Shown: positions 26,237 to 35,548, counted from the stretch's first letter. The stretch: DNA of 64,000 nucleotides from Afipia sp049747295 (GCF_049747295.1 NZ_JBMHJM010000001.1:5270001-5334000), one strand, 5' to 3'. Numbers and translations are program-made. The notes: a model not told the origin generated them from the letters alone.

Positions 26237-28453
26237 ATGAAGCGACTTAAGCAATACGCGCGGCGTTTTGGCTATGCGCGGCTTCTGAGCATTCTCCTGC
26301 TGATCGTCCTGCTGGGCGTTCGCGTGGCTGATCCGCTGCCGTTGGAGGAGTTGCGTGTCCGGACCTTTGACATGTACCAGATCCTCCAGCCGCGCGTAAC
26401 GACGCAGCGTCCGGTAGTGATCGTCGATATCGACGAAAAAAGCCTTGGCAAGCTCGGGCAATGGCCGTGGCCGCGGACGCGCGTGGCAGATCTTGTCAAA
26501 CAACTGACGAACCTCGGTGCCGCCGCGATTGCGTTCGATATCGTGTTTGCCGAACCGGATCGCCTGTCGCCTGCGCTTGCAGCCGATACATTCGCCAACC
26601 TGGACGAGGACACGCGCACGAAACTGCGCGTGTTGCCGAGTAACGATCAGGTTCTCGCCAATGTCTTGAAGGCGTCACCGGTTGTTCTGGGTGAATCGGG
26701 TCTTCCTCGGGCGATGCCGCAGGTCGCGCTCAAGCTTCCTTCGACCGGCCTTGCGACGCTGGGCGGCGATCCTCGTCCGTTCATGCTGAACTTCCCAGGT
26801 CTGCTGCGAAATATCCCGGTGCTCGAAGAAGCGGCTCCCGGACGGGGCTTGTTCACGATCCGCACCGAGCGCGACGGCATTGTCCGCCGCGTCCCGATGA
26901 TCATGCAGGCGCAGGGCGAGCTGATGCCGTCGCTGACCTTCGAGATGCTGCGCATCGTCACGAAGTCCGGCACCATCCTGATCAAATCTGACGAAGCTGG
27001 CGTGAAGAGTGTTGCTGTGCCCGGCTTCGAGGTCCCGACCGATCGTAATGGACAGCTCTGGGTTCACTTCAATCGTCACGATGCCGCGCGTTATGTTTCC
27101 GCAGTGGACGTTCTGGAGGGGCGGGTCGGCGCGGATATGATCTCCCGCAAGCTGATCTTGATCGGAACGTCGGCGGTGGGGTTACTCGACGTGAAAACCA
27201 CACCGGTTGATCCGGTGATGCCAGGTGTCGAGGTGCATGCACAGGTGCTCGAGAGCGCGCTCACGCGTTCCGTTCTGTCTCAGCCGAATTACGCGCTCGG
27301 GGCGGAGCTATTGGCGGCCATTCTGTTTGGCATCGCGATCATCTGGCTCGCGCCAGTGCTGAGCGCCTTCGCACTGCTTGCCTTCGGCGCGGTGATTGTC
27401 TGCATCATGGTTGCGACGTCGTGGTATTTTTATACCCAATACCGAATTCTGATGGACTTCACGTTTCCGCTGCTGTCGAGCACGGCAATTTATCTCGTTC
27501 TGGTCTTCGGCAGTTACTTCCGGGAGCAGGCGCAACGTCGCCGCATCCGCTCAGCCTTCGGCCAGTATTTGTCACCAGCACTCGTGGAACAACTCGCCCA
27601 GTCGCCAGAGAAACTTGTTCTGGGCGGCGAGGAGCGGGACATGACCATCATGTTCAGCGACGTGCGCGGCTTTACCAGCATTTCGGAGTCGTTCAAGCAC
27701 GACCCGCAGGGGCTGACATCGCTGATGAACCGCTTTCTGACGCCCCTCACCAACGCCATTCTCGATCGTAAGGGGACCATCGATAAATACATGGGGGACG
27801 CCATTATGGCGTTCTGGAATGCGCCGCTGAACGACAAAGCACATCAGATCAATGCCTGCGAAGCTGCGCTCGACATGATTGATCGTATTGAAGTGTTGAA
27901 CGTCGAACGCGAGCAGGAAGCCAAGGCAAACGGCAAGCCGTTTATTCCCATGCATGTCGGCATTGGCCTGAACACAGGCACCTGTGTTGTCGGTAACATG
28001 GGATCCGACCTGCGTTTCGATTATTCGGTGTTGGGCGACGCCGTCAATCTGGCGTCGCGTCTGGAAGGACAGTCGAAATCTTACGGCGTTCCGATCATTG
28101 CCGGATCAAAAACCGCACTGGTTGCCAAGGACAAGTTCGCTATCCTCGAACTCGACTTCATCACGGTGAAGGGCAAGAAAGAGCCCGAGGTGATCTATGC
28201 CATCGCGGGGCGCGAGGATATGGCCCAGTCGCCTCACTTTCAGCGGCTGCGGAATCTCACCATCGAGATGTTATCTTGCTACCGCAACCGGGATTGGGAC
28301 GGGGCGCTCGCAGCTATTGCGAAAGGCCGCACGGCCGATGAAACGCATAGTCTAAAAGCTTTGTTTGATCTCTATTCCGAGCGGATTGCTGCGTTCCGGG
28401 AGACGCCTCCGCCCGAAAATTGGGATGGCGTGTTTGCGCTGACCACAAAGTGA
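26237..28453 (+). CDS. CHASE2-domain class III adenylate cyclase
   Basis: A 738-residue membrane sensor-cyclase. A short cytoplasmic start and one membrane segment (residues 14-30) precede a periplasmic CHASE2 domain (about 35-350, with VVIVDIDEKSLGKLGQWPWPR). Then three membrane segments (about 355-430) and a class III nucleotide cyclase domain (about 470-650). Metal- and purine-binding residues are in MTIMFSDVRGFTSISE, GDAIMAFWNAP and FDYSVLGDAVNLASRLE. The product is most likely cAMP; cGMP cannot be excluded. It follows the secretion genes by 37 bases on the same strand and may be read through from them. The ATG has only a weak ribosome site. Confidence 0.92.
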   Translation: MKRLKQYARRFGYARLLSILLLIVLLGVRVADPLPLEELRVRTFDMYQILQPRVTTQRPVVIVDIDEKSLGKLGQWPWPRTRVADLVKQLTNLGAAAIAFDIVFAEPDRLSPALAADTFANLDEDTRTKLRVLPSNDQVLANVLKASPVVLGESGLPRAMPQVALKLPSTGLATLGGDPRPFMLNFPGLLRNIPVLEEAAPGRGLFTIRTERDGIVRRVPMIMQAQGELMPSLTFEMLRIVTKSGTILIKSDEAGVKSVAVPGFEVPTDRNGQLWVHFNRHDAARYVSAVDVLEGRVGADMISRKLILIGTSAVGLLDVKTTPVDPVMPGVEVHAQVLESALTRSVLSQPNYALGAELLAAILFGIAIIWLAPVLSAFALLAFGAVIVCIMVATSWYFYTQYRILMDFTFPLLSSTAIYLVLVFGSYFREQAQRRRIRSAFGQYLSPALVEQLAQSPEKLVLGGEERDMTIMFSDVRGFTSISESFKHDPQGLTSLMNRFLTPLTNAILDRKGTIDKYMGDAIMAFWNAPLNDKAHQINACEAALDMIDRIEVLNVEREQEAKANGKPFIPMHVGIGLNTGTCVVGNMGSDLRFDYSVLGDAVNLASRLEGQSKSYGVPIIAGSKTALVAKDKFAILELDFITVKGKKEPEVIYAIAGREDMAQSPHFQRLRNLTIEMLSCYRNRDWDGALAAIAKGRTADETHSLKALFDLYSERIAAFRETPPPENWDGVFALTTK

Positions 28454-28582
28454 GCAAAACCGGCCGCTATCTCCTGACGTGAACATAAGCAAGGCGTTTT
28501 TTTGGTGAATGACGGCTTGCATCACGCTGGTGAAGGCGACGGACACGTGCAATTCTCGTGACGGGTTCTTTTGAGTTGTTTG

Positions 28583-29413
28583 ATGCCGATGACAATGTCC
28601 GTACATTTCTGGGGAGTTCGTGGGAGCATCTCGTGTCCCGGCCCCAATACCTTGCGTTATGGCGGCAATACGTCATGCGTCGAAATTTGCTGTGGTGACC
28701 ATCACCTCGTCTTCGATGCCGGTTCGGGATTACGCATACTCGGCAACGCGATGGATCGAGAGGACAGAATTGCCGATATCGATCTGTTTCTCAGTCATTG
28801 CCACATCGACCATCTGATTGGTCTGCCGTTTTTCGTGCCTGTTTTTGAGAAGGGCAGCCGTCTGCGCCTATGGGCCGGCAACCTGAAGCCGGCTGGCGGG
28901 GTCAGGCAAACGGTGCGAAAACTGATGAGCTATCCGCTGTTTCCGATCGAGATCGAAATGGCGCAGGGGAAAATCGAATATACGGATTTCGAACCCGGAG
29001 AGAGCTTGAAACCCCGGCCGGGAGTCGTGGTGCACACCGCTCCGCTGAAACATCCCGGCGGCGCGACCGGGTATCGCGTCGAATATGGCGGACGGGCTGT
29101 CGCCTACATCACGGACACCGAACTCAATGACGACGTCATCGATCCAGGCGTGCTGGCGTTGGCCAAGGATGCTGCGCTCCTGATCGTGGACTCGACTTAC
29201 ACAAACGCTGAATTGCCAGACCATGTGGGATGGGGACACGCGAGCTGGCAGCAGACGGTGAAATTGGCGAACGCAGCCGGCGCCGAGAAACTCTGCCTGT
29301 TTCATCACGATCCGGAGCATGACGATGCTGAAATGGATCGCATTGCAGCCGCCGCCGATCAAGCGCGTCCGGGCACGATCGTGGCCAAGGAAGGCCTGTC
29401 GATCGAAATCTAG
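28583..29413 (+). CDS. MBL-fold metallohydrolase paired with the CHASE2 cyclase
   Basis: A 276-residue metallo-beta-lactamase-fold protein of the PhnP/RNase Z-like group. VHFWGVRGSISCPGP opens the domain, GGNTSCVEI follows and the metal motif is LSHCHIDHLIGLPFF near residue 75. An AYITDTE aspartate lies near 180 and a final LFHHDPEHDD near 245. The first histidine of the classic HxHxDH motif sits as SHCHIDH, still HxHxDH. In several proteobacteria such a gene sits beside a CHASE2 cyclase, so phosphodiesterase or cyclic-nucleotide-related roles are conceivable. The start is uncertain among four close codons (TTG 28571, ATG 28583, 28589, 28595). Confidence 0.82.
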   Translation: MPMTMSVHFWGVRGSISCPGPNTLRYGGNTSCVEICCGDHHLVFDAGSGLRILGNAMDREDRIADIDLFLSHCHIDHLIGLPFFVPVFEKGSRLRLWAGNLKPAGGVRQTVRKLMSYPLFPIEIEMAQGKIEYTDFEPGESLKPRPGVVVHTAPLKHPGGATGYRVEYGGRAVAYITDTELNDDVIDPGVLALAKDAALLIVDSTYTNAELPDHVGWGHASWQQTVKLANAAGAEKLCLFHHDPEHDDAEMDRIAAAADQARPGTIVAKEGLSIEI

Positions 29414-29431
29414 GCGCCCGCAGCGACAAAC

Positions 29432-29560
29432 TTGGGCGTGGACTCATAAATAGCCCTCCCGATGCGGGGTGATGTCCGCTTGGCCCCCGAGATCGGATAT
29501 TGGGGGGAACGAAAGCATGTCCGCGAGGGGCCAATAGCAGACATTATTGTCGCAGATGGC
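29432..29560. repeat. degenerate intergenic repeat / IS-derived sequence
   Basis: It begins with GGGCGTGGACTCATA, the same 15-mer found in the palindrome at 4076-4090. It continues with ATGTCCGCTTGGCCCCC and CATGTCCGCGAGGGGCCAATAGCAGACAT, which contain repeated TGTCCGC half-sites. I recall similar TGTCCGCTTT-type repeats scattered in Bradyrhizobium-group intergenic DNA. No transposase frame remains. Confidence 0.4.
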
Positions 29561-29607
29561 TTAGTCGAGTATGCTCAACTCTTGGTTCTATCGGGCAAGG
29601 ATAGCTA

Positions 29608-30291
29608 ATGTTCGGCTGGCTGCGGAGGGCTCCCGCGCCTCCCACGGAGGAGCAGCGACACGTGTGGCAGGCGTTGTCTGAGTATCCGCCTTATGCGCCA
29701 CCCGAGTGGGATCCGGACAACAAGTCGATGCATGATGCGTGTGTCGAGTATCAGAACTACTTTTTTGATAGCAAGCCACTACGGCTCGAAGCGTTGCGCA
29801 CTTTTCTTGCGAAGTTCGATATCGCGTTAGGTTTCGACGATGCCGGCATTTTGGCCCTATCCGAATGGATGCATAGGTACGCGGACTTGCTTGTCCGCGA
29901 TCTTACAGACCATGCTACTGGGGAAGCATACCACGGTTTCTCGACCCCGTGGACAGGCGCGCTGGCGGGCCTCAATCCCATATTCGATATCGGCGTATAT
30001 CATGCCGAATGCCTTTGGTTGCGCCGGACAAAGCTCAAATGGATTGTGGGTAGGGGCCCTCAAAAAACTATATCGACGCACTTCATTTCCGGTCTTCCAG
30101 GCACCGGCAAGTTATTCGACCCAATATTCGACGCATACATGAACTGCTGGAGTATCTCCAACGCAAGAAAAGAAGTGCGAAAACGCTTCCCGGCTGTACA
30201 CGCCGACGCTGCGTTGGAGATAAAGCGCGACAGGTTTTATCGTCTCATCCTGTCCCAAACTCCACCGGGCCGCAGAAGCCGCAAAACGTAG
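29608..30291 (+). CDS. hypothetical protein, accessory patch
   Basis: A 227-residue soluble protein, fairly rich in Trp, Tyr and Arg, with no signal peptide or membrane segment. AAGGA precedes the ATG. An Ala-Pro-Pro N-terminus leads into a mostly helical body with CVEYQNYFFDSKPLRL and YHGFSTPWTGALAGLN. A GLPGTGK stretch near residue 166 resembles a P-loop but lacks the following Ser/Thr and the context of one, so it is probably not a nucleotide site. I do not recognise the family. Its more AT-rich codons, and its place between a repeat and a lone recombinase, suggest acquired DNA. Confidence 0.55.
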   Translation: MFGWLRRAPAPPTEEQRHVWQALSEYPPYAPPEWDPDNKSMHDACVEYQNYFFDSKPLRLEALRTFLAKFDIALGFDDAGILALSEWMHRYADLLVRDLTDHATGEAYHGFSTPWTGALAGLNPIFDIGVYHAECLWLRRTKLKWIVGRGPQKTISTHFISGLPGTGKLFDPIFDAYMNCWSISNARKEVRKRFPAVHADAALEIKRDRFYRLILSQTPPGRRSRKT

Positions 30292-30555
30292 CTGCGGACG
30301 CCGTCGTCGCGGGGCCATCTGGTAACTTTGCGTCGGCCACATTACTTTACCTCGCCGGAATATCCGAAGAGACCACTATGTTTCGTCGGTTGCATCGCGA
30401 TGCCAAGCGTTGTCGGCCATGGTCCGCAGTGGGTCATTTGCGGCCCGTCTCTCGCGACGAATTTCCATTCCATGTCCGCGTTCGTTCGAAAGCCGACCTG
30501 ATTTTAATGCCGCGATCACCACATACTCCTCTTCTTCCTCACCGAGGAGTATGCC

Positions 30556-31182
30556 ATGCGAGACCTAGCAAACTTGACCGCGGTACGCGTACCCTGGAAC
30601 AAAGGCAAGGTAACCGGCGCGGAGCCGCCGCTTCAGCCCAAACATGTCTGGTCGATCCGGACAAAACTCCAGATCGAGGGTCGCGTTCGCGACCTCGCCA
30701 TGTTCAATTTGGCGATTGATAGCAAGCTTCGAGGTTGTGACGTCGTCACCATAAAAGTCGAGGATGTCGCTGCCAACGGATATACGGCGAACCGAGCGAC
30801 GGTCCGACAGAAGAAGACCGGTCGGCCGGTGAGGTTTGAATCGAGCGAACAGACCCGTCAGGCGGTCGATGATTATTTAAAGGTCGCCAAGAAAAGGCCG
30901 GCCGAGTTCTTGTTTACAGGGCGCCGTGGTCCTGCACGCAGCATGACAACACGCCAATATGCGCGCCTCGTTTCTGGGTGGATTAGCCGCGCTGGACTGG
31001 ATCCGAGGCTTTTCGGCACACACTCGCTCCGGCGCACCAAGGCTACTTTGATCTACCGCCGCACTGGCAATCTAAGAGCCGTTCAGCTGTTACTCGGCCA
31101 CACCAAGATCGAAAGTACGGTTAGGTATCTCGGCATCGAGGTGGACGATGCTTTGGCCATATCAGAACAAGTCGACGTCTGA
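30556..31182 (+). CDS. solitary tyrosine recombinase/integrase
   Basis: A 208-residue tyrosine recombinase lacking the usual N-terminal core-binding domain, similar to short XerC/XerD-like integrases. Catalytic residues: Arg in DSKLRGCDV near 57, HSLRRTKAT near 156 (H-x-x-R), LLGHTKIESTVRYLG near 180 with the second His and the nucleophile Tyr. GAGGAG lies 8 bases before the ATG. No att site or other integrase partners are seen nearby. It may be a phage or integron-independent relic or a stand-alone enzyme. Confidence 0.85.
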   Translation: MRDLANLTAVRVPWNKGKVTGAEPPLQPKHVWSIRTKLQIEGRVRDLAMFNLAIDSKLRGCDVVTIKVEDVAANGYTANRATVRQKKTGRPVRFESSEQTRQAVDDYLKVAKKRPAEFLFTGRRGPARSMTTRQYARLVSGWISRAGLDPRLFGTHSLRRTKATLIYRRTGNLRAVQLLLGHTKIESTVRYLGIEVDDALAISEQVDV

Positions 31183-31266
31183 ACTATCTGGGCAGGGCGG
31201 ACATGCTCTGCCCAGCCTCCAGCCGCCGATTAGGGCCACTAGGCGACATCTTTGGTCGCATTTGAT

Positions 31267-31587
31267 ATGAAGAGGCCGCCTGCCTTTGTCATAGAGGTTC
31301 GTATGATAACCGATCGAAATGCACTGTCCGTTGAGGTGGAATACGTCATTGACGGGAATGACACGAAAATTGTGTTGGTGGTCGAGACGAATTTGCAGCT
31401 CGACCCTCCCGAGGTTGATTTTGATAAGGCGGCAGTAAATGCACTTTGCTCTGATCTAGAACGACATCGCTCATCAAATCCATACATCGACGCTGTGCGG
31501 CTAGTCAGAAAGCGGCCCGGACCGGCGGAGCCGCTGAAGCTGACCGGAACGTTGGGGATTGGGACCGCACGCATATTGGAGCCGTAG
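31267..31587 (+). CDS. hypothetical protein
   Basis: A 106-residue soluble protein with alternating beta-like segments (NALSVEVEYVIDG, KIVLVVETNLQLDPP) and a Pro-rich end. The ATG at 31267 has no clear ribosome site. Coding potential is moderate. No motif or family recognised. It follows the lone recombinase by 84 bases and is co-directional with the next small gene. Confidence 0.4.
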   Translation: MKRPPAFVIEVRMITDRNALSVEVEYVIDGNDTKIVLVVETNLQLDPPEVDFDKAAVNALCSDLERHRSSNPYIDAVRLVRKRPGPAEPLKLTGTLGIGTARILEP

Positions 31588-31610
31588 GGTTACCTTGGAG
31601 TTTGCTGGTG

Positions 31611-31850
31611 ATGATATCCGATGATGAGCTGGACCGCAGGATTCTTGAACTCGCGCATCCCACCTTCAGCCGGAAAGTTTTCCGCATCGTTACGGAGATC
31701 GGTCAATCTCTCCCGGAGGGCGGCGAGGCGAAATACCATCGGGTGAGGGACCGCGTGCTGGCGCTGGTGGCCGAGGGAAAGATGATCGGCGAGCGGGACT
31801 TAACCGACTGGAAATTCGGTGAAGTCCGACGGGGCGACCCGGCAGGGTAA
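31611..31850 (+). CDS. small hypothetical protein
   Basis: A 79-residue acidic protein starting MISDDELDRRILELAHP, with a helical, winged-helix-like look: FRIVTEI, KYHRVRDRVLALVAEGKMIGERDLTDW. A GGAG lies upstream of a cluster of possible starts (TTG 31602, GTG 31608, ATG 31611). It could be a small DNA-binding protein, but no family was recognised. Confidence 0.5.
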   Translation: MISDDELDRRILELAHPTFSRKVFRIVTEIGQSLPEGGEAKYHRVRDRVLALVAEGKMIGERDLTDWKFGEVRRGDPAG

Positions 31851-31998
31851 GACGACTCCGAACTCAATATAGTGCGATGGTCATTCCGACCGGATGTTCG
31901 TTTTGGGCCAAACAGCGACATCACCGGAATTCAAAGGTCAATGATGGGCGAGCATGCGACCTTCGGCAACTCGCGCCACACCGCAGGCTCGTGCAACT

Positions 31999-32823
31999 CT
32001 ATGCCAGAGCAGCCCTCATTAATTCGTTGTGACGGGTCTCGGTCGTCTCATCCGCCGGGAACATGCATTCAATGCGCAGTTCCTGTGCCGCGACCGTCTG
32101 CGGGGTACCCACAGTCGTTACCATTGAGAAGTAGTTCAGAAATTGATCGTCCTTGACAAAGCTCATGGGGATCACAGGCATGAAGCTCAAAGCCACGGGG
32201 TTCTTCCACTCGCTGTTCACATCGGGATAAGCGAGCAATGCCGTGAGCAGTTCTTTGGTCTTCTCGTCCACGACGCGTCCGATCGATTCCCGATAAACAC
32301 GTTCGAACAAGCTCTTCGCAACGTCATCCCAATTGGCGATGAAGGAACGCATGCCTTTGGGGTCAAACATCAGATGCAGCATGTTTCGCGGGCCTTTGCG
32401 AGAAGCCATGTCGATGAAACAATTAAAGAAGCGAGGCGTGCATTCATTGGTCATGAGCACGTTCCAATATCGGTCCATCACCAATGCAGGAAACGGTTCG
32501 TGCTGCCGCAAGATGCGCTTCAGAGCGTCCGTTACGCTTTTCATTTCAATAGAGTCCCAGGGACTATCGGAGAAAATTGGAGCATAGCCGGCCGCCAGTA
32601 GCAGGGTATTCCGATCTCGCAACGGAATATCGAGAGCCTGAGCAATCGCCGTCAGCGTCGAGCGGCTCGGAACGCTCCGTCCACTCTCGACAAAGCTGAT
32701 TTGCTTTTGGGATACGCCGGTGTCGAGTGACAAATCGAGCTGGCTCTTCCCACGTACATCGCGCCAATGACGCAATAGTACGCCAAGTTCGCTTGTCGTC
32801 TTTCTGAGATTCGGCGATTTCAT
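31999..32823 (-). CDS. XRE-family regulator with MmyB-like ligand domain
   Basis: A 274-residue transcription regulator. An N-terminal Cro/C1 helix-turn-helix (about residues 12-65) carries SQLDLSLDTGVSQKQISFVESGRSVPS. A MmyB-type domain (about 95-260) follows, with PALVMDRYWNVLMTN. MmyB domains resemble PAS folds and may bind fatty-acid-like ligands. Relatives often control a neighbouring oxidoreductase or peroxidase-like gene, here probably the gene 136 bases upstream. The ATG at 32823 follows AAGGTGG; an upstream in-frame ATG would add 28 residues without homology. Confidence 0.88.
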   Translation of the reverse strand: MKSPNLRKTTSELGVLLRHWRDVRGKSQLDLSLDTGVSQKQISFVESGRSVPSRSTLTAIAQALDIPLRDRNTLLLAAGYAPIFSDSPWDSIEMKSVTDALKRILRQHEPFPALVMDRYWNVLMTNECTPRFFNCFIDMASRKGPRNMLHLMFDPKGMRSFIANWDDVAKSLFERVYRESIGRVVDEKTKELLTALLAYPDVNSEWKNPVALSFMPVIPMSFVKDDQFLNYFSMVTTVGTPQTVAAQELRIECMFPADETTETRHNELMRAALA

Positions 32824-32959
32824 CAAATCCACCTTGCTATGAAACCATCGAACGATTGACCGTTCCCCGTTCCGGGCATCGGCAGGGTAACAGCGGCAGC
32901 CACCCACTGCAGGCGCGCATGCCTGCAGTGGGTGGCGAGTTCGTCCATGGAACGGTACA

Positions 32960-33508
32960 TCAATTATTCCACGTATAGGCTTGGAACGGAGCGTCTAACG
33001 CCGGCTTTGTGACGCTGCCCGTGTAGTTCGTTATGGTGGAGGCGGCAACGACCGCTATAACTTCAAGCACGAGATCTTTCCCGAAGCCGGCGTCGGTGAA
33101 TTGGTCAACATCCCGATCGTCGAGTCGTCCGCGCTTCTCAATCAGGGTCCTCGCCAGGGTCGAGAGCGCCGCATACTGGCTGTCTTTCGGCGCACGACCC
33201 TCGCGAATAGCGCTCACATCTGTCGGATCAAGTCCTTCCTTAAGCGCGAGCGCCGTATGAAACGCGACTGCCCAGGAGCAGGCATTTGTTACAGCGTTGG
33301 TGAGAAGAAGGGTTTGAATCTGCGCTTCCGTGAAACTACCGCCGTGAACCCTCTGGAAAAGGCCCACTAGGCTATTGATCAAGACGGGGGACGTTGCCAT
33401 CGCACCAGCGATGTTCGGAACCATGCCAAATGCAGCCTTCAGACTTTGTAGCGCGGGCTTTGACTGCTCGGGCGCCGATTCGATCGTATAGATGGGAAAG
33501 CGTTCCAT
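32960..33508 (-). CDS. carboxymuconolactone decarboxylase/AhpD-like protein
   Basis: A 182-residue helical protein of the CMD/AhpD superfamily: SLKAAFGMVPNIAGAMATSPVLI at 23-45, FTEAQIQTLLLTNAVTNACSWAVAFHTALA near 75-90. In AhpD and active peroxidase-like members the motif is C-x-x-C-x-x-x-H. Here the second cysteine is alanine (CSWAVAFH), leaving a single cysteine and the histidine, so classical disulfide peroxidase chemistry is doubtful. The start follows AAAGGTCAAAAAA. It lies upstream of the XRE regulator on the same strand and may be its target. Confidence 0.85.
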   Translation of the reverse strand: MERFPIYTIESAPEQSKPALQSLKAAFGMVPNIAGAMATSPVLINSLVGLFQRVHGGSFTEAQIQTLLLTNAVTNACSWAVAFHTALALKEGLDPTDVSAIREGRAPKDSQYAALSTLARTLIEKRGRLDDRDVDQFTDAGFGKDLVLEVIAVVAASTITNYTGSVTKPALDAPFQAYTWNN

Positions 33509-33837
33509 TTTTTTGACCTTTCATTAGCGTTGAGAGACCGAACAAGCCCGTGCATCGAGAATGTCTTCTCTCTTGTTGGACAAGAAAATGAAACGTGCGA
33601 GCGATGAACTCAATTACATGAGATGTAATATCTTTCGAGATGGCCAGATCTTGCTTCACCGCCATGACGAACCGTCAGCGGCGCACGCTACCGCTAAACC
33701 CCCACGTTCCAGAAAACTTGCGATGCTGCCTCTGACGCACGACTTCCGAGATGGGGCATTTGCAGATGTTTCCGGCGGGGCATGCGATGTCTGCTCTCCC
33801 TCTAGAAGCGGACAGCTCGGATTTATGAGTACGCACT
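33509..33837. other. intergenic, no gene supported
   Basis: 329 bases between the CMD-like gene and the MBL gene, both on the minus strand. Frames on the plus strand here have no family-like content. It includes the promoter of the CMD-like gene and presumably the terminator of the MBL gene, though no clear hairpin with T-run was found. Confidence 0.4.
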
Positions 33838-34650
33838 CTAGCTATCGTCCAGCTTGTTCAAATCGCGCACCGACTGCATCAACGGTTCAAAGTTCTCACG
33901 AGCATCGAGTGCATCGAAGAGCTGGCCGGTGTCGGCAAGCAAGGCGCGAGAGCGGGCGATGGCCAGATCGATATCATCATGCGGCGTGGTGGACAGCCGG
34001 CCGTGGCCCGGTAACAGGAGCTTCGCGTCAAGACCTCTCAGCTTCTCGAGCGATCCGATGTAGTCGCTGATGCTGCCTGACCCAAAGATCCCGCCCATGA
34101 CGCCGCCAGCCATCAGGGTGTCAGCAGCAAAGAGCAGTCCACGATTTTGATCGAACAGACTGATGCATGCCGATGTATGCCCCGGCGTATAGAGAACTTT
34201 GAGCTGAAAATTGCCAAGATCGATGATGTTGCCTTCTTCGAGCCAAATGTCGATGTGAACAGCCTCGTTGGGTTCGTTGAACATCTTCCGCAGCATTGCG
34301 AAGTCATCGCGAAGGGCAATCTTGTTGGCGGCGAGGCGATGGGTTGCGATGATGGTCCGGCCCTTAAAGAGGTGTGCCGCACCGATGTGATCCAGATGTT
34401 CATGGGTCAGAATGACCATGTCCAGGTCTTCGGGCTTGCAAGAGAGGCGGGCGAGGCCCTTTTCGATGTAGGAATAAGTCGAAGCGAGGCCCACATCGAT
34501 CAGCACAGTTCGAGAGGTGCCCTTGATGAAATAGGCGTTGGCCGCGCGGCTCTTGAAGCGGAATTGGTAGACATCCTCCGCAGCCTTGATCAGGGAAAAG
34601 AGATCTTCGTTCAGTATGGTTTCGAATTCGATTCTCTGATGAGTGTTCAT
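33838..34650 (-). CDS. MBL-fold hydrolase in a cyclic-nucleotide module
   Basis: A 270-residue metallo-beta-lactamase-fold enzyme. Metal motif ILTHEHLDHIGAAHLF near residue 82, then LYTPGHTSACISLF near 152, LFAADTLMAGG near 170 and LLLPGHGRLS near 208. All ligands for two metals are present. It is a glyoxalase II-like/hydroxyacylglutathione hydrolase-type scaffold with unknown substrate. The ATG lies 7 bases after the stop of the cyclic-nucleotide-binding gene, so the two form an operon. Confidence 0.85.
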   Translation of the reverse strand: MNTHQRIEFETILNEDLFSLIKAAEDVYQFRFKSRAANAYFIKGTSRTVLIDVGLASTYSYIEKGLARLSCKPEDLDMVILTHEHLDHIGAAHLFKGRTIIATHRLAANKIALRDDFAMLRKMFNEPNEAVHIDIWLEEGNIIDLGNFQLKVLYTPGHTSACISLFDQNRGLLFAADTLMAGGVMGGIFGSGSISDYIGSLEKLRGLDAKLLLPGHGRLSTTPHDDIDLAIARSRALLADTGQLFDALDARENFEPLMQSVRDLNKLDDS

Positions 34651-34657
34651 TTCCTGA

Positions 34658-35032
34658 TTACTCAAGAACGACCGGCTTGAAATTGGCATTGTTGGAGGCG
34701 CGCAAGCGTTTGCTCAGAGCATCCATGATCATCAATGCAAAGGCAGGCTGCTGACTGACCAGATAGACAAAGCGGGCGTGGTTGATCTGCATCACCCGCG
34801 TGTGGTCGGCGGCCGCAACCGCAGTGGCGGAGCGGGGAGAGGCATCGATAACGGCCATCTCGCCGAAAAATTCGCCCTTGCCGAGGGTGGCGATGACGTT
34901 CGACCGATCGCCGGTTACTTTGATGATGTTGACGCTGCCGGCAAGCACCACAAACAGCTCGCGCCCGACCGACCCTTCCTCGAAGATCACCTGCGAGGCT
35001 GCATACTCATTGATGCACTTTTCAATGGCCAT
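34658..35032 (-). CDS. stand-alone cyclic-nucleotide-binding domain protein
   Basis: A 124-residue protein that is essentially one Crp-type CNB domain with no DNA-binding or enzymatic domain. IFEEGSVGRELFVVLAGSV opens the beta-roll. The phosphate-binding cassette is GEFFGEMAVIDASPRSATAVA near residue 56, retaining the Glu and Arg that hold cAMP. It is a candidate cAMP-responsive adaptor. First gene of an operon with the MBL hydrolase; divergent, across 516 bases, from a membrane CNB protein. Confidence 0.85.
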   Translation of the reverse strand: MAIEKCINEYAASQVIFEEGSVGRELFVVLAGSVNIIKVTGDRSNVIATLGKGEFFGEMAVIDASPRSATAVAAADHTRVMQINHARFVYLVSQQPAFALMIMDALSKRLRASNNANFKPVVLE

Positions 35033-35548
35033 GGCACCCGTCCCGGGGCTTTACGCAATCGTAGAGCACCCAGCCAGATTTCGCTAATGTTTCGCATGCT
35101 GCAGAGGCGAACTGAGGTTAAACGCTCCCGTTGCCCGCCGGACTTCACCGCTTCAGGGTAGCGGGGTAGGCCCAAGTCAGGTGCCGCTTGAGTGGAATGT
35201 GCCCAGAGTCTCACAGAAGCCAACAGATGGCTGGGGGAGCCCAAGGGGCTCCTCAACTTTGCGCCGTCGATCCCTGAACAGGCGGCGCCCTCGGGACGCG
35301 GTCGTCTTCGATGTTTCCGTCAACGGGCGTACATAGGAATTATGACAGTGCCGGCGGCTTCCTATGAAATACTTATGTTACCGGGAGCAGTGGAGCGAGT
35401 GGCTCGCCGTGATCTATATTGAGGTGCCTGGTGAGGGGCCCTTCACCTTGAAATTGCATCCCGGTGCCGGGGACCGTTGTTCAGAAACGTCCGGACCGGC
35501 ATAATACAGCTATTCGAATATCCCTTATCTATCATCAGGTTGATTCCC
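35033..35548. other. divergent intergenic region
   Basis: 516 bases between the soluble and the membrane cyclic-nucleotide-binding genes. It presumably holds both promoters. I found no full Crp-like TGTGA-N6-TCACA palindrome and no supported gene. Confidence 0.35.

Noticed and set aside
30085..30110. GLPGTGK as a P-loop NTPase motif in the 227-residue protein
   Set aside because: No Ser/Thr follows the Lys and no Walker B partner is visible, so the match is likely chance.
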